Part shown: positions 1-6,132 of the stretch, piece after piece
How the letters are laid out: each line of letters starts with the position of its first letter
Numbering within the stretch: position 1 is the first letter of the stretch
Assembly (NCBI GenBank): GCA_028277195.1
Contig: JANQGS010000184.1
Span: 1 to 15,574, forward strand
Reading direction: 5' to 3'
Length of the DNA: 15,574 nt
Source of the DNA: Candidatus Gastranaerophilales bacterium
Lineage (GTDB): Bacteria > Cyanobacteriota > Vampirovibrionia > Gastranaerophilales > UBA9971
Made by a program: the position numbers and the translations under genes
The notes under the pieces: model-generated
The model's database searches: none
What the model saw: the letters and a program-made list of their open reading frames with translations, nothing else
Told to the model about the DNA's origin: nothing

Positions 1-297
1 GGTCATTTTGGCGAGTTCCTCGTTAAAATCCAGCACAACCGCCGCATCCACCCCGAGCTCCCCGAAGAGTTCGAGTCTTTCCTCAAGGGAGGTAATCATT
101 TCCGGCATCGTACCGGTGATTAAAGACCTGGGATGACGGGAAAAAGTCACTATAGAGGAAGTTATACCAAGCACCCGGCCATTTTTAACAGCTTTTTCTA
201 TAACGCTCCGGTGCCCGGCATGAACCCCGTCAAACACTCCCAGTGCAAGGCTGGACCCCTTGAATAAATTTTTCCTGAGTTCTTTTATTACCAGCAT
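1..297 (-). CDS. ribF: RibF N-terminal part (FMN adenylyltransferase domain), cut by window edge
   Basis: This is the first 99 codons of a bifunctional riboflavin kinase/FAD synthetase, the cytoplasmic enzyme that converts riboflavin to FMN and FMN to FAD. The reading frame stays open to base 1, so the rest of the adenylyltransferase domain and the whole C-terminal kinase domain lie outside; the family is usually about 300 residues. The visible part holds the nucleotidyltransferase signature GVFDGVHAGHR at residues 20-30, with the HxGH motif at 26-29, and the TFSRHPRSL stretch near residue 51 that matches the TFxPHP region of RibF. The ATG at 297 gives the usual RibF N-terminus. There is no Shine-Dalgarno sequence; two overlapping TATAAT boxes end 8 and 13 nt before the ATG. 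Two small genes lie upstream on the same strand, 25 bp away, so read-through from them is also possible. Confidence 0.9.
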   Translation of the reverse strand, partial: MLVIKELRKNLFKGSSLALGVFDGVHAGHRSVIEKAVKNGRVLGITSSIVTFSRHPRSLITGTMPEMITSLEERLELFGELGVDAAVVLDFNEELAKMT

Positions 298-305
298 AAT
301 TAAAT

Positions 306-316
306 ATTATATTATA
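306..316 (-). promoter_or_regulatory. Tandem overlapping -10 boxes before ribF
   Basis: The minus strand reads TATAATATAAT, two perfect -10 hexamers sharing one base (316-311 and 311-306). The nearer box ends 8 nt before the ribF ATG, so a transcript from it would have a leader of only one or two bases; the farther box would give about 6. No convincing -35 hexamer is visible at either spacing. AT-rich chance occurrence is a real alternative. Confidence 0.4.
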
Positions 317-322
317 AGCAAG

Positions 323-661
323 TTATTGAGAGATATTTTGAGTAAATCTCACCGGAAACATGTTCAGCTCGCCGGAAGATTGATTTTCGGGGAAATACCC
401 GGCATGCAAGGAATTATTAATTATATCAGTAACCATATCAATAGTATAATCACCTGTGAAATCATATCCCCTCGCGTGTTCATAATTCTTAAGTTTAGTT
501 CCATCAGTTAAGTAAACACGTTCAAAGGGAATATTCTCCGGTATCTCGTCCGTGCACTCCCATAGAAATTCTTGCTTCTTATCATCAAAAGTTTGCACAA
601 TGGCAAATTTTACGCAATTTTTTACTGCAATATCCCCTATATATGCGATTTTTTCTGCCAT
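323..661 (-). CDS. Uncharacterised small protein, 112 aa
   Basis: I do not recognise this protein. It is a 112-residue soluble protein with no signal peptide and no membrane segment. The N-terminal half has alternating beta-like stretches (KIAYIGDIAVKNCVKFAIVQ) followed by an acidic WECTDEIPENIPFERVYL segment; the C-terminal third is polar and rich in Asn, Phe and Ser. The start at 661 is well supported: GGAGGAG lies 6 nt upstream (668-674), inside the 15-bp gap after the preceding gene on the same strand. That spacing and the shared good ribosome site make it very likely a two-gene operon with the 128-aa gene. It reads toward ribF, but there is no functional evidence linking them. Confidence 0.75.
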   Translation of the reverse strand: MAEKIAYIGDIAVKNCVKFAIVQTFDDKKQEFLWECTDEIPENIPFERVYLTDGTKLKNYEHARGYDFTGDYTIDMVTDIINNSLHAGYFPENQSSGELNMFPVRFTQNISQ

Positions 662-676
662 AATTTACTCCTCCCG

Positions 677-1063
677 TCATTTACATTCTTTATCGTTCAT
701 ACGAATTTCTACCGGATCGTAGTCTTCTCCAAACTCGCTAATCCCTCCGTCATCAGGATTAAATGTACAAGAAATTATTTGTATACTGCCTTTCTCTGAA
801 TTTTTAAGAATACCAATATCCTCATTGCTATTCACTACATCAAAAAATAGCATTTCCCTCCCTGACATATTAGTATTAAATTTTTTTAACAATTCAGTGT
901 CATAAACCTCAGCGCCCTCAGGCGGCAAACAGGAAAAAGTAAAGATGTTTTTTCCCTTATCTCCCTCATCTTCTTCATGTGTTATATATTTATATGGCCC
1001 GTCCGGGTTAAAACTCTTTACAACAGCACCCGTATAAACTCTTGTTGAATCTCCATCTGCCAT
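677..1063 (-). CDS. Uncharacterised acidic protein with cold-shock-domain-like N-terminus, 128 aa
   Basis: A 128-residue, strongly acidic cytoplasmic protein with no signal peptide. Residues 11-44 read like a diverged cold-shock (OB-fold) domain: TGAVVKSFNPDG matches the TGxVKWFNxxKG opening, GPYKYI falls where RNP1 (KGFGFI) belongs, and KNIFTFS falls where RNP2 (DVFVHFS) belongs. A later REMLFFDVVNSNEDIGILK could be the last two strands. The aromatic residues that bind nucleic acid are only partly kept, and the loop between the RNP-like motifs is long and charged. The remaining C-terminal third is Asp/Glu/Gly-rich and unfamiliar. The ATG at 1063 is set by AAGGAGG 6 nt upstream (1070-1076). 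The domain reading is my inference from motif spacing; the gene itself is well supported by its ribosome site and its coupling to the next gene. Confidence 0.75.
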   Translation of the reverse strand: MADGDSTRVYTGAVVKSFNPDGPYKYITHEEDEGDKGKNIFTFSCLPPEGAEVYDTELLKKFNTNMSGREMLFFDVVNSNEDIGILKNSEKGSIQIISCTFNPDDGGISEFGEDYDPVEIRMNDKECK

Positions 1064-1100
1064 GTTAACCCTCCTTTCCTGTAATTATCTATACTTATAT

Positions 1101-1120
1101 AAAAACAAAACCCTTCAGGG
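1101..1120 (-). terminator. Weak terminator candidate after gatD
   Basis: On the minus strand CCCTGAAGGG is followed by TTTTGTTTTT, about 80 nt past the gatD stop. The stem is only three or four pairs, so this is at best a weak intrinsic terminator; the T-rich stretch may instead belong to the promoter of the downstream small-gene pair. The rest of the 137-bp gap (1064-1200) is AT-rich, and I see no gene in it. Confidence 0.25.
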
Positions 1121-1200
1121 AATTGCTATATACGAAACATATAATTTCTGGCAAGGAAGGAACAATAATTTTTTACCTGCCCACCTGCTCTTAATTTTGT

Positions 1201-1929
1201 TCAGTATTTTCTCTTAACAGCCTTTTTATGAGCGGCCCACTCCAGCTCATCATTAATTTCTTCCAAACTGACCTGCCCATAATTCCTCTCAAGGGACAGC
1301 CTGATTAAATAATCTGTAAAATGAGGATTTTTAGGCAATAGCGAACCATGCAGGTATGTGCCGAAAACGTTTTTCTCGTGAGCCCCCTCTGTTTTGTCCC
1401 CGCCGTTATTTCCGTTTCCTGTTATAACAACGCCGAGAGGCCTGGTATTACCCTCCAGGTAAGTTAAGCCGCTGTGGTTTTCAAACCCTGTTAAAGTTTT
1501 TTCCTTACCAAGAGGCAGGGCGGTCCCTACGGTAACGTTTCCAATGTACCTTGTGTTCCCCGCAACTGTGTAGGCGTCTAAAAGACTTATGCCCTTTAGC
1601 TCTTCACCTTTGTGCGGCCTGTAATAATGCCCTAAAAGCTGGTACCCCCCGCATATGGCAAGAAATACCGCATTATTGTCCATGGCCTCCCGCAGAAAAG
1701 GTTTTTGTGCCCGTAATTCATGAGAAACCGCTATTTGCTGCTGGTCCTGGCCTCCCCCGATAAAGTAAAAATCGTAAAATTCAGGGTTTATCACCTCACC
1801 GGTGTTTATTTCGTGAACGTTTACCCCTATATTTCTCCAGCGGCAGCGTTTTATAAAAGCCGTAATATTGCCTCTGTCCCCGTAAATATTTAATAAATCA
1901 GGGTATAAATGAGCTATATTTAATTGCAT
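1201..1929 (-). CDS. gatD: GatD-type lipid II isoglutaminyl synthase glutaminase subunit
   Basis: A 242-residue CobB/CobQ-like class I glutamine amidotransferase. In the known MurT-GatD complex this subunit hydrolyses glutamine and passes ammonia to MurT, which amidates the D-glutamate of lipid II in the cytoplasm. Visible features: the N-terminal LNIAHLYPDLLNIYGDRGN typical of GatD, the nucleophile elbow LAICGGYQLLG with Cys93, Arg127 in GNTRYIGN at the place of the conserved GatD arginine, and the catalytic His194 in GTYLHGSLLPKNP. The frame stays open to 2115, but the ATG at 1929 gives the canonical N-terminus; the 62 extra residues would be a hydrophobic stretch encoded over the divergent gene's promoter. 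There is no Shine-Dalgarno site. Its usual partner murT is not adjacent: the gene diverges from a FAS1-domain gene. A cobyric-acid-type amidotransferase is less likely because the protein is short and stand-alone. Confidence 0.88.
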   Translation of the reverse strand: MQLNIAHLYPDLLNIYGDRGNITAFIKRCRWRNIGVNVHEINTGEVINPEFYDFYFIGGGQDQQQIAVSHELRAQKPFLREAMDNNAVFLAICGGYQLLGHYYRPHKGEELKGISLLDAYTVAGNTRYIGNVTVGTALPLGKEKTLTGFENHSGLTYLEGNTRPLGVVITGNGNNGGDKTEGAHEKNVFGTYLHGSLLPKNPHFTDYLIRLSLERNYGQVSLEEINDELEWAAHKKAVKRKY

Positions 1930-1932
1930 TTT

Positions 1933-1960
1933 TTGACCAAATATTATACTTACAGATATT
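1933..1960 (+). promoter_or_regulatory. Possible promoter of the FAS1-domain gene
   Basis: TTGACC (1933-1938, five of six consensus bases) and GATATT (1955-1960, four of six) are separated by 16 nt. Transcription would begin near 1967, giving a leader of about 54 nt that includes the AGGAGG ribosome site. It lies face to face with the gatD promoter, so the two may compete. Confidence 0.35.
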
Positions 1961-1971
1961 TTACCAGTAAA
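1943..1971 (-). promoter_or_regulatory. Promoter of gatD
   Basis: On the minus strand TTTACT (1971-1966) is followed after 17 nt by a perfect TATAAT (1948-1943). Transcription would start near 1936, leaving a leader of about 7 nt before the gatD ATG, too short for a standard ribosome-binding site. The element overlaps the likely promoter of the divergent FAS1 gene. Confidence 0.55.
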
Positions 1972-2020
1972 AATTATAAGGAATAATATGCTCAGGATAA
2001 ATAAAAATAAAGGAGGGAAA

Positions 2021-2536
2021 ATGAAGAGAACAGTGGTTATTCTTCTTATTTCAGCAATTGTTTTACTGGGAGGTGTTAAGAAAGCAAATGCGTTAATGTC
2101 GCAAAACAGTAACATGAGTATAGCTGATACATTATATTACTCAGGGCAATTTTGCACATTCTCAGACCTTTTGGAGCGCGCTAACCTCAATAAAGTATTA
2201 AAGGGGAGAGGTCCATATACCGTATTTGCGCCTACAGATGCCGCCCTGGCAAAAATACCGCCGGGAATGCTCTCAGAGCTTGCGAGCATGGAAAACAAGT
2301 GCCAGCTTAACAGGACAATGCGCTACCATATAGTTGACCAATGCCTTTCCTGTGAACAGATTGCTTCTGCCAACAGGATAAAAACAAAAGACGGGCGCTG
2401 CATAACTGTTTCAGTATGCCCCAATGCCTTAAGGTTAGACCAGGCTAACATTATACAGGATATTTACACAAATAACGGCGTAATTCACGTTGTTGACAAT
2501 TTGTTAATGCCTTCCCGGGAATTAACCTTAAGGTAA
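2021..2536 (+). CDS. Secreted fasciclin (FAS1) domain protein
   Basis: A 171-residue exported protein with a single FAS1 domain, a fold used in adhesion and cell-surface interactions. The signal peptide is residues 1-24 (MKRTVVILL hydrophobic core, ANA cleavage site). Mature residues about 34-167 form the FAS1 domain: TLYYSGQFCTFSDLLERANL, the H1-box-like GPYTVFAPTDAAL, MRYHIVDQ, and the H2-box-like NGVIHVVDNLLMP at the end. The start at 2021 is chosen because AGGAGG (2011-2016) lies 4 nt upstream and it begins the signal peptide; an ATG at 1988 would add eleven polar residues in front of it. The domain carries six cysteines (including CLSC and CITVSVC), unusual for bacterial FAS1 domains and suggestive of disulfides outside the cytoplasm. 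The partner or ligand cannot be read from the sequence. Confidence 0.9.
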   Translation: MKRTVVILLISAIVLLGGVKKANALMSQNSNMSIADTLYYSGQFCTFSDLLERANLNKVLKGRGPYTVFAPTDAALAKIPPGMLSELASMENKCQLNRTMRYHIVDQCLSCEQIASANRIKTKDGRCITVSVCPNALRLDQANIIQDIYTNNGVIHVVDNLLMPSRELTLR

Positions 2537-2569
2537 GGTCCCGGATATGAAGTATACATGAATGAGTTT

Positions 2570-2609
2570 GAATTTTTGAAAACCGGCAAAGCCGGATTTT
2601 GCAAAATTC
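2570..2609. repeat. Imperfect inverted repeat in convergent gap
   Basis: An 18-19-nt imperfect dyad whose core is CCGGC-AAA-GCCGG (2583-2595), with AT-rich outer arms (GAATTTTTGAAAA against TTTTGCAAAATTC). It lies 33 bp after the FAS1 stop codon and could fold in RNA from either strand. The T-run is short, so it is at best an auxiliary terminator; it could also be a fragment of an interspersed palindromic repeat. Confidence 0.5.
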
Positions 2610-2626
2610 ATCGCTCCCGCTTCGCC

Positions 2627-2682
2627 TATACTGCTCCAGGCATTAACTGTAAAAATTTGAAATTTAATTTGGGAGCAGTATA
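2627..2682. repeat. Perfect 11-bp inverted repeat bounding 56 bp, MITE-like
   Basis: TATACTGCTCC (2627-2637) is repeated exactly inverted as GGAGCAGTATA (2672-2682), enclosing 34 AT-rich bases that contain a small internal dyad (AAATTTGAAATTT). The ends begin and end with TA, as in miniature elements moved by IS630/mariner-type transposases. With no second copy here, a simple RNA stem-loop remains equally possible. It abuts the terminator at 2683-2718. Confidence 0.45.
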
Positions 2683-2718
2683 AAAAAAGAGGCTGTCCAA
2701 AAAGGGCAGTCTTTTTTT
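2683..2718. terminator. Bidirectional intrinsic terminator between FAS1 gene and pcrA
   Basis: An A-tract, the stem AGAGGCTGTCC (2688-2698), an AAAAA loop, the complementary arm GGGCAGTCTTT (2704-2714, with some G-U pairs) and a seven-T run (2712-2718). A-tract on one side and T-tract on the other let it work in both directions, as expected between two converging genes. It ends two bases before the pcrA stop codon. Confidence 0.75.
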
Positions 2719-2720
2719 AA

Positions 2721-4844
2721 TTAGATTTCCTTTAATACCGGTTTTTTGGCGTCAATAAGCCTTTTGCCCGCCCCTTCAAAATAAACCGCATACATAGGGT
2801 TATCCCCCACATCAAAAATCCGGTCAATTTCACCTTCACCAAACTTTTCATGCAGCACTTTTGTGCCAATATCAAATGTTTTAATCTCGATTTTGTCCTC
2901 TGAAATAAGCCTTGAAGGAATTTCATCAATAAAACGGCTCGGCATCAGGTACTTGTAGTCCCCGTAAATCAGCCGCCTTTTTGTAAAAGTCAAAAACAGC
3001 TTTTCCTCTGCCCTGGTAATCCCAACGTACATAAGCCGTCGCTCTTCCTCCAGGTCCTGGTTCCTGCCTAATGTCCTGGCATGGGGGAAGAGCCCCTCTT
3101 CCAGCCCGGCCAGGAATACAACCGGAAATTCAAGCCCCTTGGCCGAATGGAGCGTCATTAACGTAACCGCCTCATCTTTTTCAACAACTGTATCCAGGTC
3201 ACTAATTAATGACATTCTTGTTAAAAACTCTCCCAGCCCGGTATCAAGCCCGGCATCTTCCTGCTCACGCGCTACGCTGATAAATTCCTGGAGGTTTTCC
3301 CTCCTGCTCTCGGCCTCAGGAGTGCCTTCACCCTTTAATTCCTCAATGTAGCCCGTTTCATCAAGAAGTACGGATATAAACTCGCTTAAATTATAGTCAT
3401 TAACCTTATTGGCCAGGTCCTTAACCAACTCCGCAAAGCCCTTGAGTTTTTTAATTACCCTCTCACTTAAGTCATTATCGCGTTCCTCAACCTGCTCCAG
3501 GGCTTCAAACATTGACAGGCCGGCCTTATGGGCAATTTCATCCAGTTTTTTTACGGTTGTCGCCCCGATGGCCCTTTTAGGCACATTGATAATCCTTTTC
3601 AGGCTCTGGGAGTCATAGGGGTTATAAATTAACTTTAAATACGCGATTATGTCCTTAATTTCCTTCCTTTCATAGAACTTTACGCCCCCAACCATTGTAT
3701 AGGGGAGTTTCCTGGACATAAAAGCGTCTTCCAGCGCCCTGCTCTGGGCGTTTGTCCTGTAGAGGACAACGCAGTCAGCCGGTGTGTATTTGTCATGGGC
3801 GGTGAGTTCTTGTATTTTATCCAGTATAAAATGCGCTTCCTCGGCCTCATTGTCGGCTTCAAAGCAGGTAATGCCTTTCCCCTTTCCTTTAGTAGAGAAG
3901 AGATTTTTTGAAATCCTTTCCCTGTTGTTAACTATAACGCTGTTTGCAGCCTCAAGTATTGTTGTAGTAGAGCGATAGTTCTGCTCAAGTTTTATTAACC
4001 CGGCTTCCGGGAAGTCTTTCCGGAAATTAAGCAGTATTTTATAGTCAGCCCCGCGCCAGCTATAGATGGATTGGTCAACATCCCCGACAACGCAAAGACT
4101 TCCGGAGTTTTTGCCTCTGTAAAGCAGGTCAATCATCCTGTACTGGGGCAGGTTAGTGTCCTGGAACTCGTCGACGAGAAGGTGTTTCAATCTTGACCTG
4201 TACTTTTCAAGCACATCAGGGCAGTTTTCAAAAAGCTGCACCGTCGCAACCAGCAGGTCATCAAAATCAAGCGCATTGTTTGTCTTTAAAAGCCCTTCAT
4301 AAGAGGCGTAAATTTTTGATATGACTTCACTTCTATAGTCCCTTGCGGTTTTTGCGAATTTTTCAGGGGTAATCATTTTATTCTTGGCGCCGCTTATTAT
4401 TGTTTTTACTGACCTTGGCTGAAAGAGCTTGTCATCAATGTTTTCCGCTTTTATTACCTGCTTTATGAGGCTGATTGAGTCGTTTTCATCAAAAATAACA
4501 AAATTTGAGCGCCTGTACAGCTCGCCCTTAATAGTATAATTTTCTATTTCATGCCTTAGTATTTTTACGCAAATACTGTGAAAAGTACCTATCCACATAT
4601 GTTTTGCCGCAGCCTGGCCCAGGAGGAATTCCAGCCTGTTCGTCATTTCCTTTGCGGCCTTGTTTGTAAAGGTTACGGCCAGCACTTCCCAGGGTTTTGC
4701 CCCGGAGTGCACCAGGTAAGCTGCCCTGCGGGTAAGAACACGCGTTTTTCCGCTGCCTGCGCCCGCCAGGACAAGCAATGCCCCGTCTTTTTTTGTAACC
4801 GCCTCTTTTTGTCGGGGATTTAACCCGTTTAATAAGTCTGACAA
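2721..4844 (-). CDS. pcrA: PcrA/UvrD-family superfamily 1 DNA helicase
   Basis: A 707-residue 3'-5' DNA helicase of the PcrA/UvrD family, which unwinds DNA in nucleotide excision and mismatch repair and removes RecA or stalled RNA polymerase. All helicase motifs are visible: Q-motif region LNGLNPRQKEAV (6-16), Walker A AGAGSGKT (27-34), TFTNKAAKEM (58-67), Walker B LLVDEFQDTN (222-231), VVGDVDQSIYSWRGAD (252-267), LEQNYRST (286-293), TLMTLHSAKGLEFPVVFLAG, and EEERRLMYVGITRAEEKL. The C-terminal 50 residues (GTKVLHEKFGEGEIDRIF) match the Tudor-like RNA-polymerase-contacting domain of PcrA, which separates it from Rep. The start is TTG at 4844: an in-frame TAA lies eight codons upstream with no ATG or GTG between, and the N-terminus is canonical. 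The ribosome site is weak (GAAAG). pcrA versus uvrD is a naming choice. Confidence 0.93.
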   Translation of the reverse strand: MSDLLNGLNPRQKEAVTKKDGALLVLAGAGSGKTRVLTRRAAYLVHSGAKPWEVLAVTFTNKAAKEMTNRLEFLLGQAAAKHMWIGTFHSICVKILRHEIENYTIKGELYRRSNFVIFDENDSISLIKQVIKAENIDDKLFQPRSVKTIISGAKNKMITPEKFAKTARDYRSEVISKIYASYEGLLKTNNALDFDDLLVATVQLFENCPDVLEKYRSRLKHLLVDEFQDTNLPQYRMIDLLYRGKNSGSLCVVGDVDQSIYSWRGADYKILLNFRKDFPEAGLIKLEQNYRSTTTILEAANSVIVNNRERISKNLFSTKGKGKGITCFEADNEAEEAHFILDKIQELTAHDKYTPADCVVLYRTNAQSRALEDAFMSRKLPYTMVGGVKFYERKEIKDIIAYLKLIYNPYDSQSLKRIINVPKRAIGATTVKKLDEIAHKAGLSMFEALEQVEERDNDLSERVIKKLKGFAELVKDLANKVNDYNLSEFISVLLDETGYIEELKGEGTPEAESRRENLQEFISVAREQEDAGLDTGLGEFLTRMSLISDLDTVVEKDEAVTLMTLHSAKGLEFPVVFLAGLEEGLFPHARTLGRNQDLEEERRLMYVGITRAEEKLFLTFTKRRLIYGDYKYLMPSRFIDEIPSRLISEDKIEIKTFDIGTKVLHEKFGEGEIDRIFDVGDNPMYAVYFEGAGKRLIDAKKPVLKEI

Positions 4845-4859
4845 TGTATTTTTCTTTCG

Positions 4860-4889
4860 TTGTTATTTGTACACTTATTATGTTAAAAT
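4860..4889 (+). promoter_or_regulatory. Promoter of the 76-aa membrane gene, giving a leaderless start
   Basis: TTGTTA (4860-4865) and TAAAAT (4884-4889) are separated by 18 nt. Six bases (CAATCT) separate the -10 box from the ATG at 4896, which places the predicted transcription start on or beside the A of the start codon. No Shine-Dalgarno sequence is present, in agreement with a leaderless mRNA. Confidence 0.45.
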
Positions 4890-4902
4890 CAATCTATGCC
4901 AA
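4874..4902 (-). promoter_or_regulatory. Possible promoter of pcrA
   Basis: TTGGCA (4902-4897, five of six) and AATAAG (4879-4874, four of six) are 17 nt apart on the minus strand, giving a start near 4867 and a leader of about 23 nt before the TTG codon. CATAAT (4883-4878) is an alternative -10 box without a well-placed -35. The element overlaps the divergent promoter for the 76-aa gene. Confidence 0.35.
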
Positions 4903-5126
4903 AATCAAATGAAAAATATTTTGAAACAAAAGTTAACTGGTACAGGCAATTATTTACATTGTTTTTTGCTGTTGAAGCTGCCTGTATTGGCTGGTTAATA
5001 AGTAATTACGATAAAACAGTTATTGCAATATTAATTCTTGATATACTGGTAATTTTAGGAGTTGTATGTATACTGGGATTAATGATTATCAAGGTCAGAA
5101 AATATACTAAACTTATGAGGGAATAA
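4896..5126 (+). CDS. Small two-helix membrane protein, 76 aa
   Basis: I do not recognise a family. The 76 residues contain a charged N-terminus (MPKSNEKYFETKVNWYRQ), a first membrane helix at about 18-37 (LFTLFFAVEAACIGWLIS), a short polar turn (NYDKT), a second helix at about 43-65 (VIAILILDILVILGVVCIL) and a basic tail (KVRKYTKLMRE). The positive-inside rule favours both ends in the cytoplasm. The ATG has no ribosome-binding site; the -10 box ends 6 nt upstream. The gene diverges from pcrA and is followed after only 2 nt by a 33-aa membrane peptide gene, so the two are probably made together and may form a complex. The amino-acid pattern is far from random, which supports a real gene. Confidence 0.75.
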   Translation: MPKSNEKYFETKVNWYRQLFTLFFAVEAACIGWLISNYDKTVIAILILDILVILGVVCILGLMIIKVRKYTKLMRE

Positions 5127-5128
5127 AT

Positions 5129-5230
5129 ATGGAAGAATTTCGTTTCATTGCATTAATAATAGCAGCCCTGGCCATACTTTTTATAGGCTTTTATGCGGCT
5201 ATAGAGCCCAAAGAAGAACAAAACGCATAG
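5129..5230 (+). CDS. Very small single-helix membrane protein, 33 aa
   Basis: A 33-codon frame beginning MEEFRFIALIIAALAILF and ending EPKEEQNA. It consists of a short acidic start, one membrane helix (about residues 6-24) and an acidic tail, so the C-terminus probably faces outward or the peptide lies in a single orientation set by its partner. It starts 2 nt after the stop codon of the two-helix gene, and GAGGG (5117-5121) inside that gene lies 7 nt before the ATG, a convincing ribosome site. This tight coupling is the main reason to call it a gene. No family is recognised; it is a candidate regulatory or assembly subunit of its neighbour. Confidence 0.65.
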   Translation: MEEFRFIALIIAALAILFIGFYAAIEPKEEQNA

Positions 5231-5250
5231 TTATATTAACAATAATATTA

Positions 5251-5279
5251 TTATCATAAAAATTTTTAAGTATTATAAT
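5251..5279 (+). promoter_or_regulatory. Promoter of the SLOG/toxin-antitoxin run
   Basis: TTATCA (5251-5256, four of six) and a perfect TATAAT (5274-5279) are exactly 17 nt apart. Transcription would begin near 5286, with a leader of about 44 nt ending in AGG at 5318-5320. A small AATAATATTATT palindrome (about 5241-5252) touches the -35 box and could be an operator for the RelB-type antitoxin, but such AT palindromes also arise by chance. Confidence 0.5.
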
Positions 5280-5329
5280 AAAAAATACCCGAATTAAAGT
5301 TTAATTTATGTAAAAATAGGAAAGCTGCG

Positions 5330-5884
5330 ATGACCGAAGAAAAAAATCGTCCTTCAATAATGGTACCCACCGATGACCTTGATAATATAGATGACTTGCC
5401 TGAAACAACCGACCAGTTGGCGCATGAATTAGCTACAATACAACAATCAGCGAAGAAAATAGCTATTATAGGAAGCAGAAATCTTCCTATAACTCATCAA
5501 CAGGTTATAGAAACCCTTTCATACGCACTGGTTGTACAGGGAAATACGATTATCACCAGCGGAGGTTCAAGCGGTACAAATGCTGCGAGCATAAAAGGAG
5601 CAATGAAGGGCGACCCGCAGAAGCTAAAGGTCATTTTGCCGCAGACTATCGGGCAACAGCCTTCTGATGTGCAGGACCAGCTAATCGGGATACCCAATAT
5701 AGTAGAGCATCCTGACCGGGCAATGATGACACTGGCTGATGCCAGCAGGATTTGCAACCGGGAAATCATTGACGAGTGCCAGCAGCTTGTATGTTTTCTC
5801 TCACACACAAGCGGCACGCTGCATAAGGCCGTAGCCTATGCTGAGGAGACACATAAAGTAGTTACTGTATTTTATCTGGATTAG
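5330..5884 (+). CDS. DprA-like SLOG-fold protein, 184 aa
   Basis: A Rossmann-like protein related to the nucleotide/ssDNA-binding core of DprA (SMF) and to the wider SLOG superfamily. The signature is KKIAIIGSRNLPITHQQ (residues 42-58) followed by GNTIITSGGSSGTNAASIKG (71-90), where the GGSSGTN loop is the phosphate-binding turn. At 184 residues it lacks the SAM and winged-helix domains of full DprA (about 300-370 aa) and matches, from memory, a short form annotated as DNA recombination-mediator protein A in cyanobacteria. The first 30 residues are acidic and probably disordered. No signal peptide is present, so it is cytoplasmic. Its stop codon lies 5 nt before an antitoxin gene, whose ribosome site overlaps that stop. 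Whether it acts on incoming DNA or senses a nucleotide signal, as some SLOG proteins do, cannot be told from sequence. Confidence 0.82.
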   Translation: MTEEKNRPSIMVPTDDLDNIDDLPETTDQLAHELATIQQSAKKIAIIGSRNLPITHQQVIETLSYALVVQGNTIITSGGSSGTNAASIKGAMKGDPQKLKVILPQTIGQQPSDVQDQLIGIPNIVEHPDRAMMTLADASRICNREIIDECQQLVCFLSHTSGTLHKAVAYAEETHKVVTVFYLD

Positions 5885-5889
5885 GGAAG

Positions 5890-6132
5890 ATGAAAACTCA
5901 TAAAGAAAAACTTGATGAAATTATTAACCAGCTTGATGATAACCAAGTTGCTGAGATAGTAGATTTTGCCGAATTTTTAAAAAATAAAACAGAGAGAGAA
6001 TTTTGGAAAAATCTTCCTGTTGATGACGAAGATGTTACGGAAGATGACTTAACTTCCATAAAAGAGGGAGAAGAAGACCTGAAATCAGGCAGGTCAATGT
6101 CTTATGAAGAAGTTTTTGGGAACGAAGAATGA
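5890..6132 (+). CDS. Antitoxin of a RelE/ParE-type module (RelB/DUF2281-like)
   Basis: An 80-residue acidic protein that by position and composition is the antitoxin neutralising the toxin encoded immediately after it. The N-terminal half (EKLDEIINQLDDNQVAEIVDFAEFLKNK) matches the DUF2281-like helical module common in such antitoxins; the C-terminal half is very acidic with ITEDDL-like and GRSMSYEEVFG motifs, the kind of flexible tail that wraps the toxin. It starts 5 nt after the SLOG gene stop with AGGGAAG spanning that stop, and its own TGA overlaps the toxin ATG (ATGA). Such antitoxins often repress their own promoter, here presumably the one at 5251-5279, but no obvious repeated operator is visible. 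Confidence 0.85.
   Translation: MKTHKEKLDEIINQLDDNQVAEIVDFAEFLKNKTEREFWKNLPVDDEDVTEDDLTSIKEGEEDLKSGRSMSYEEVFGNEE

Noticed and set aside
1930..2115. N-terminal extension of gatD to a start at 2115
   Set aside because: It would add 62 hydrophobic residues over the divergent FAS1 signal-peptide codons and promoter; the canonical GatD N-terminus begins at 1929.
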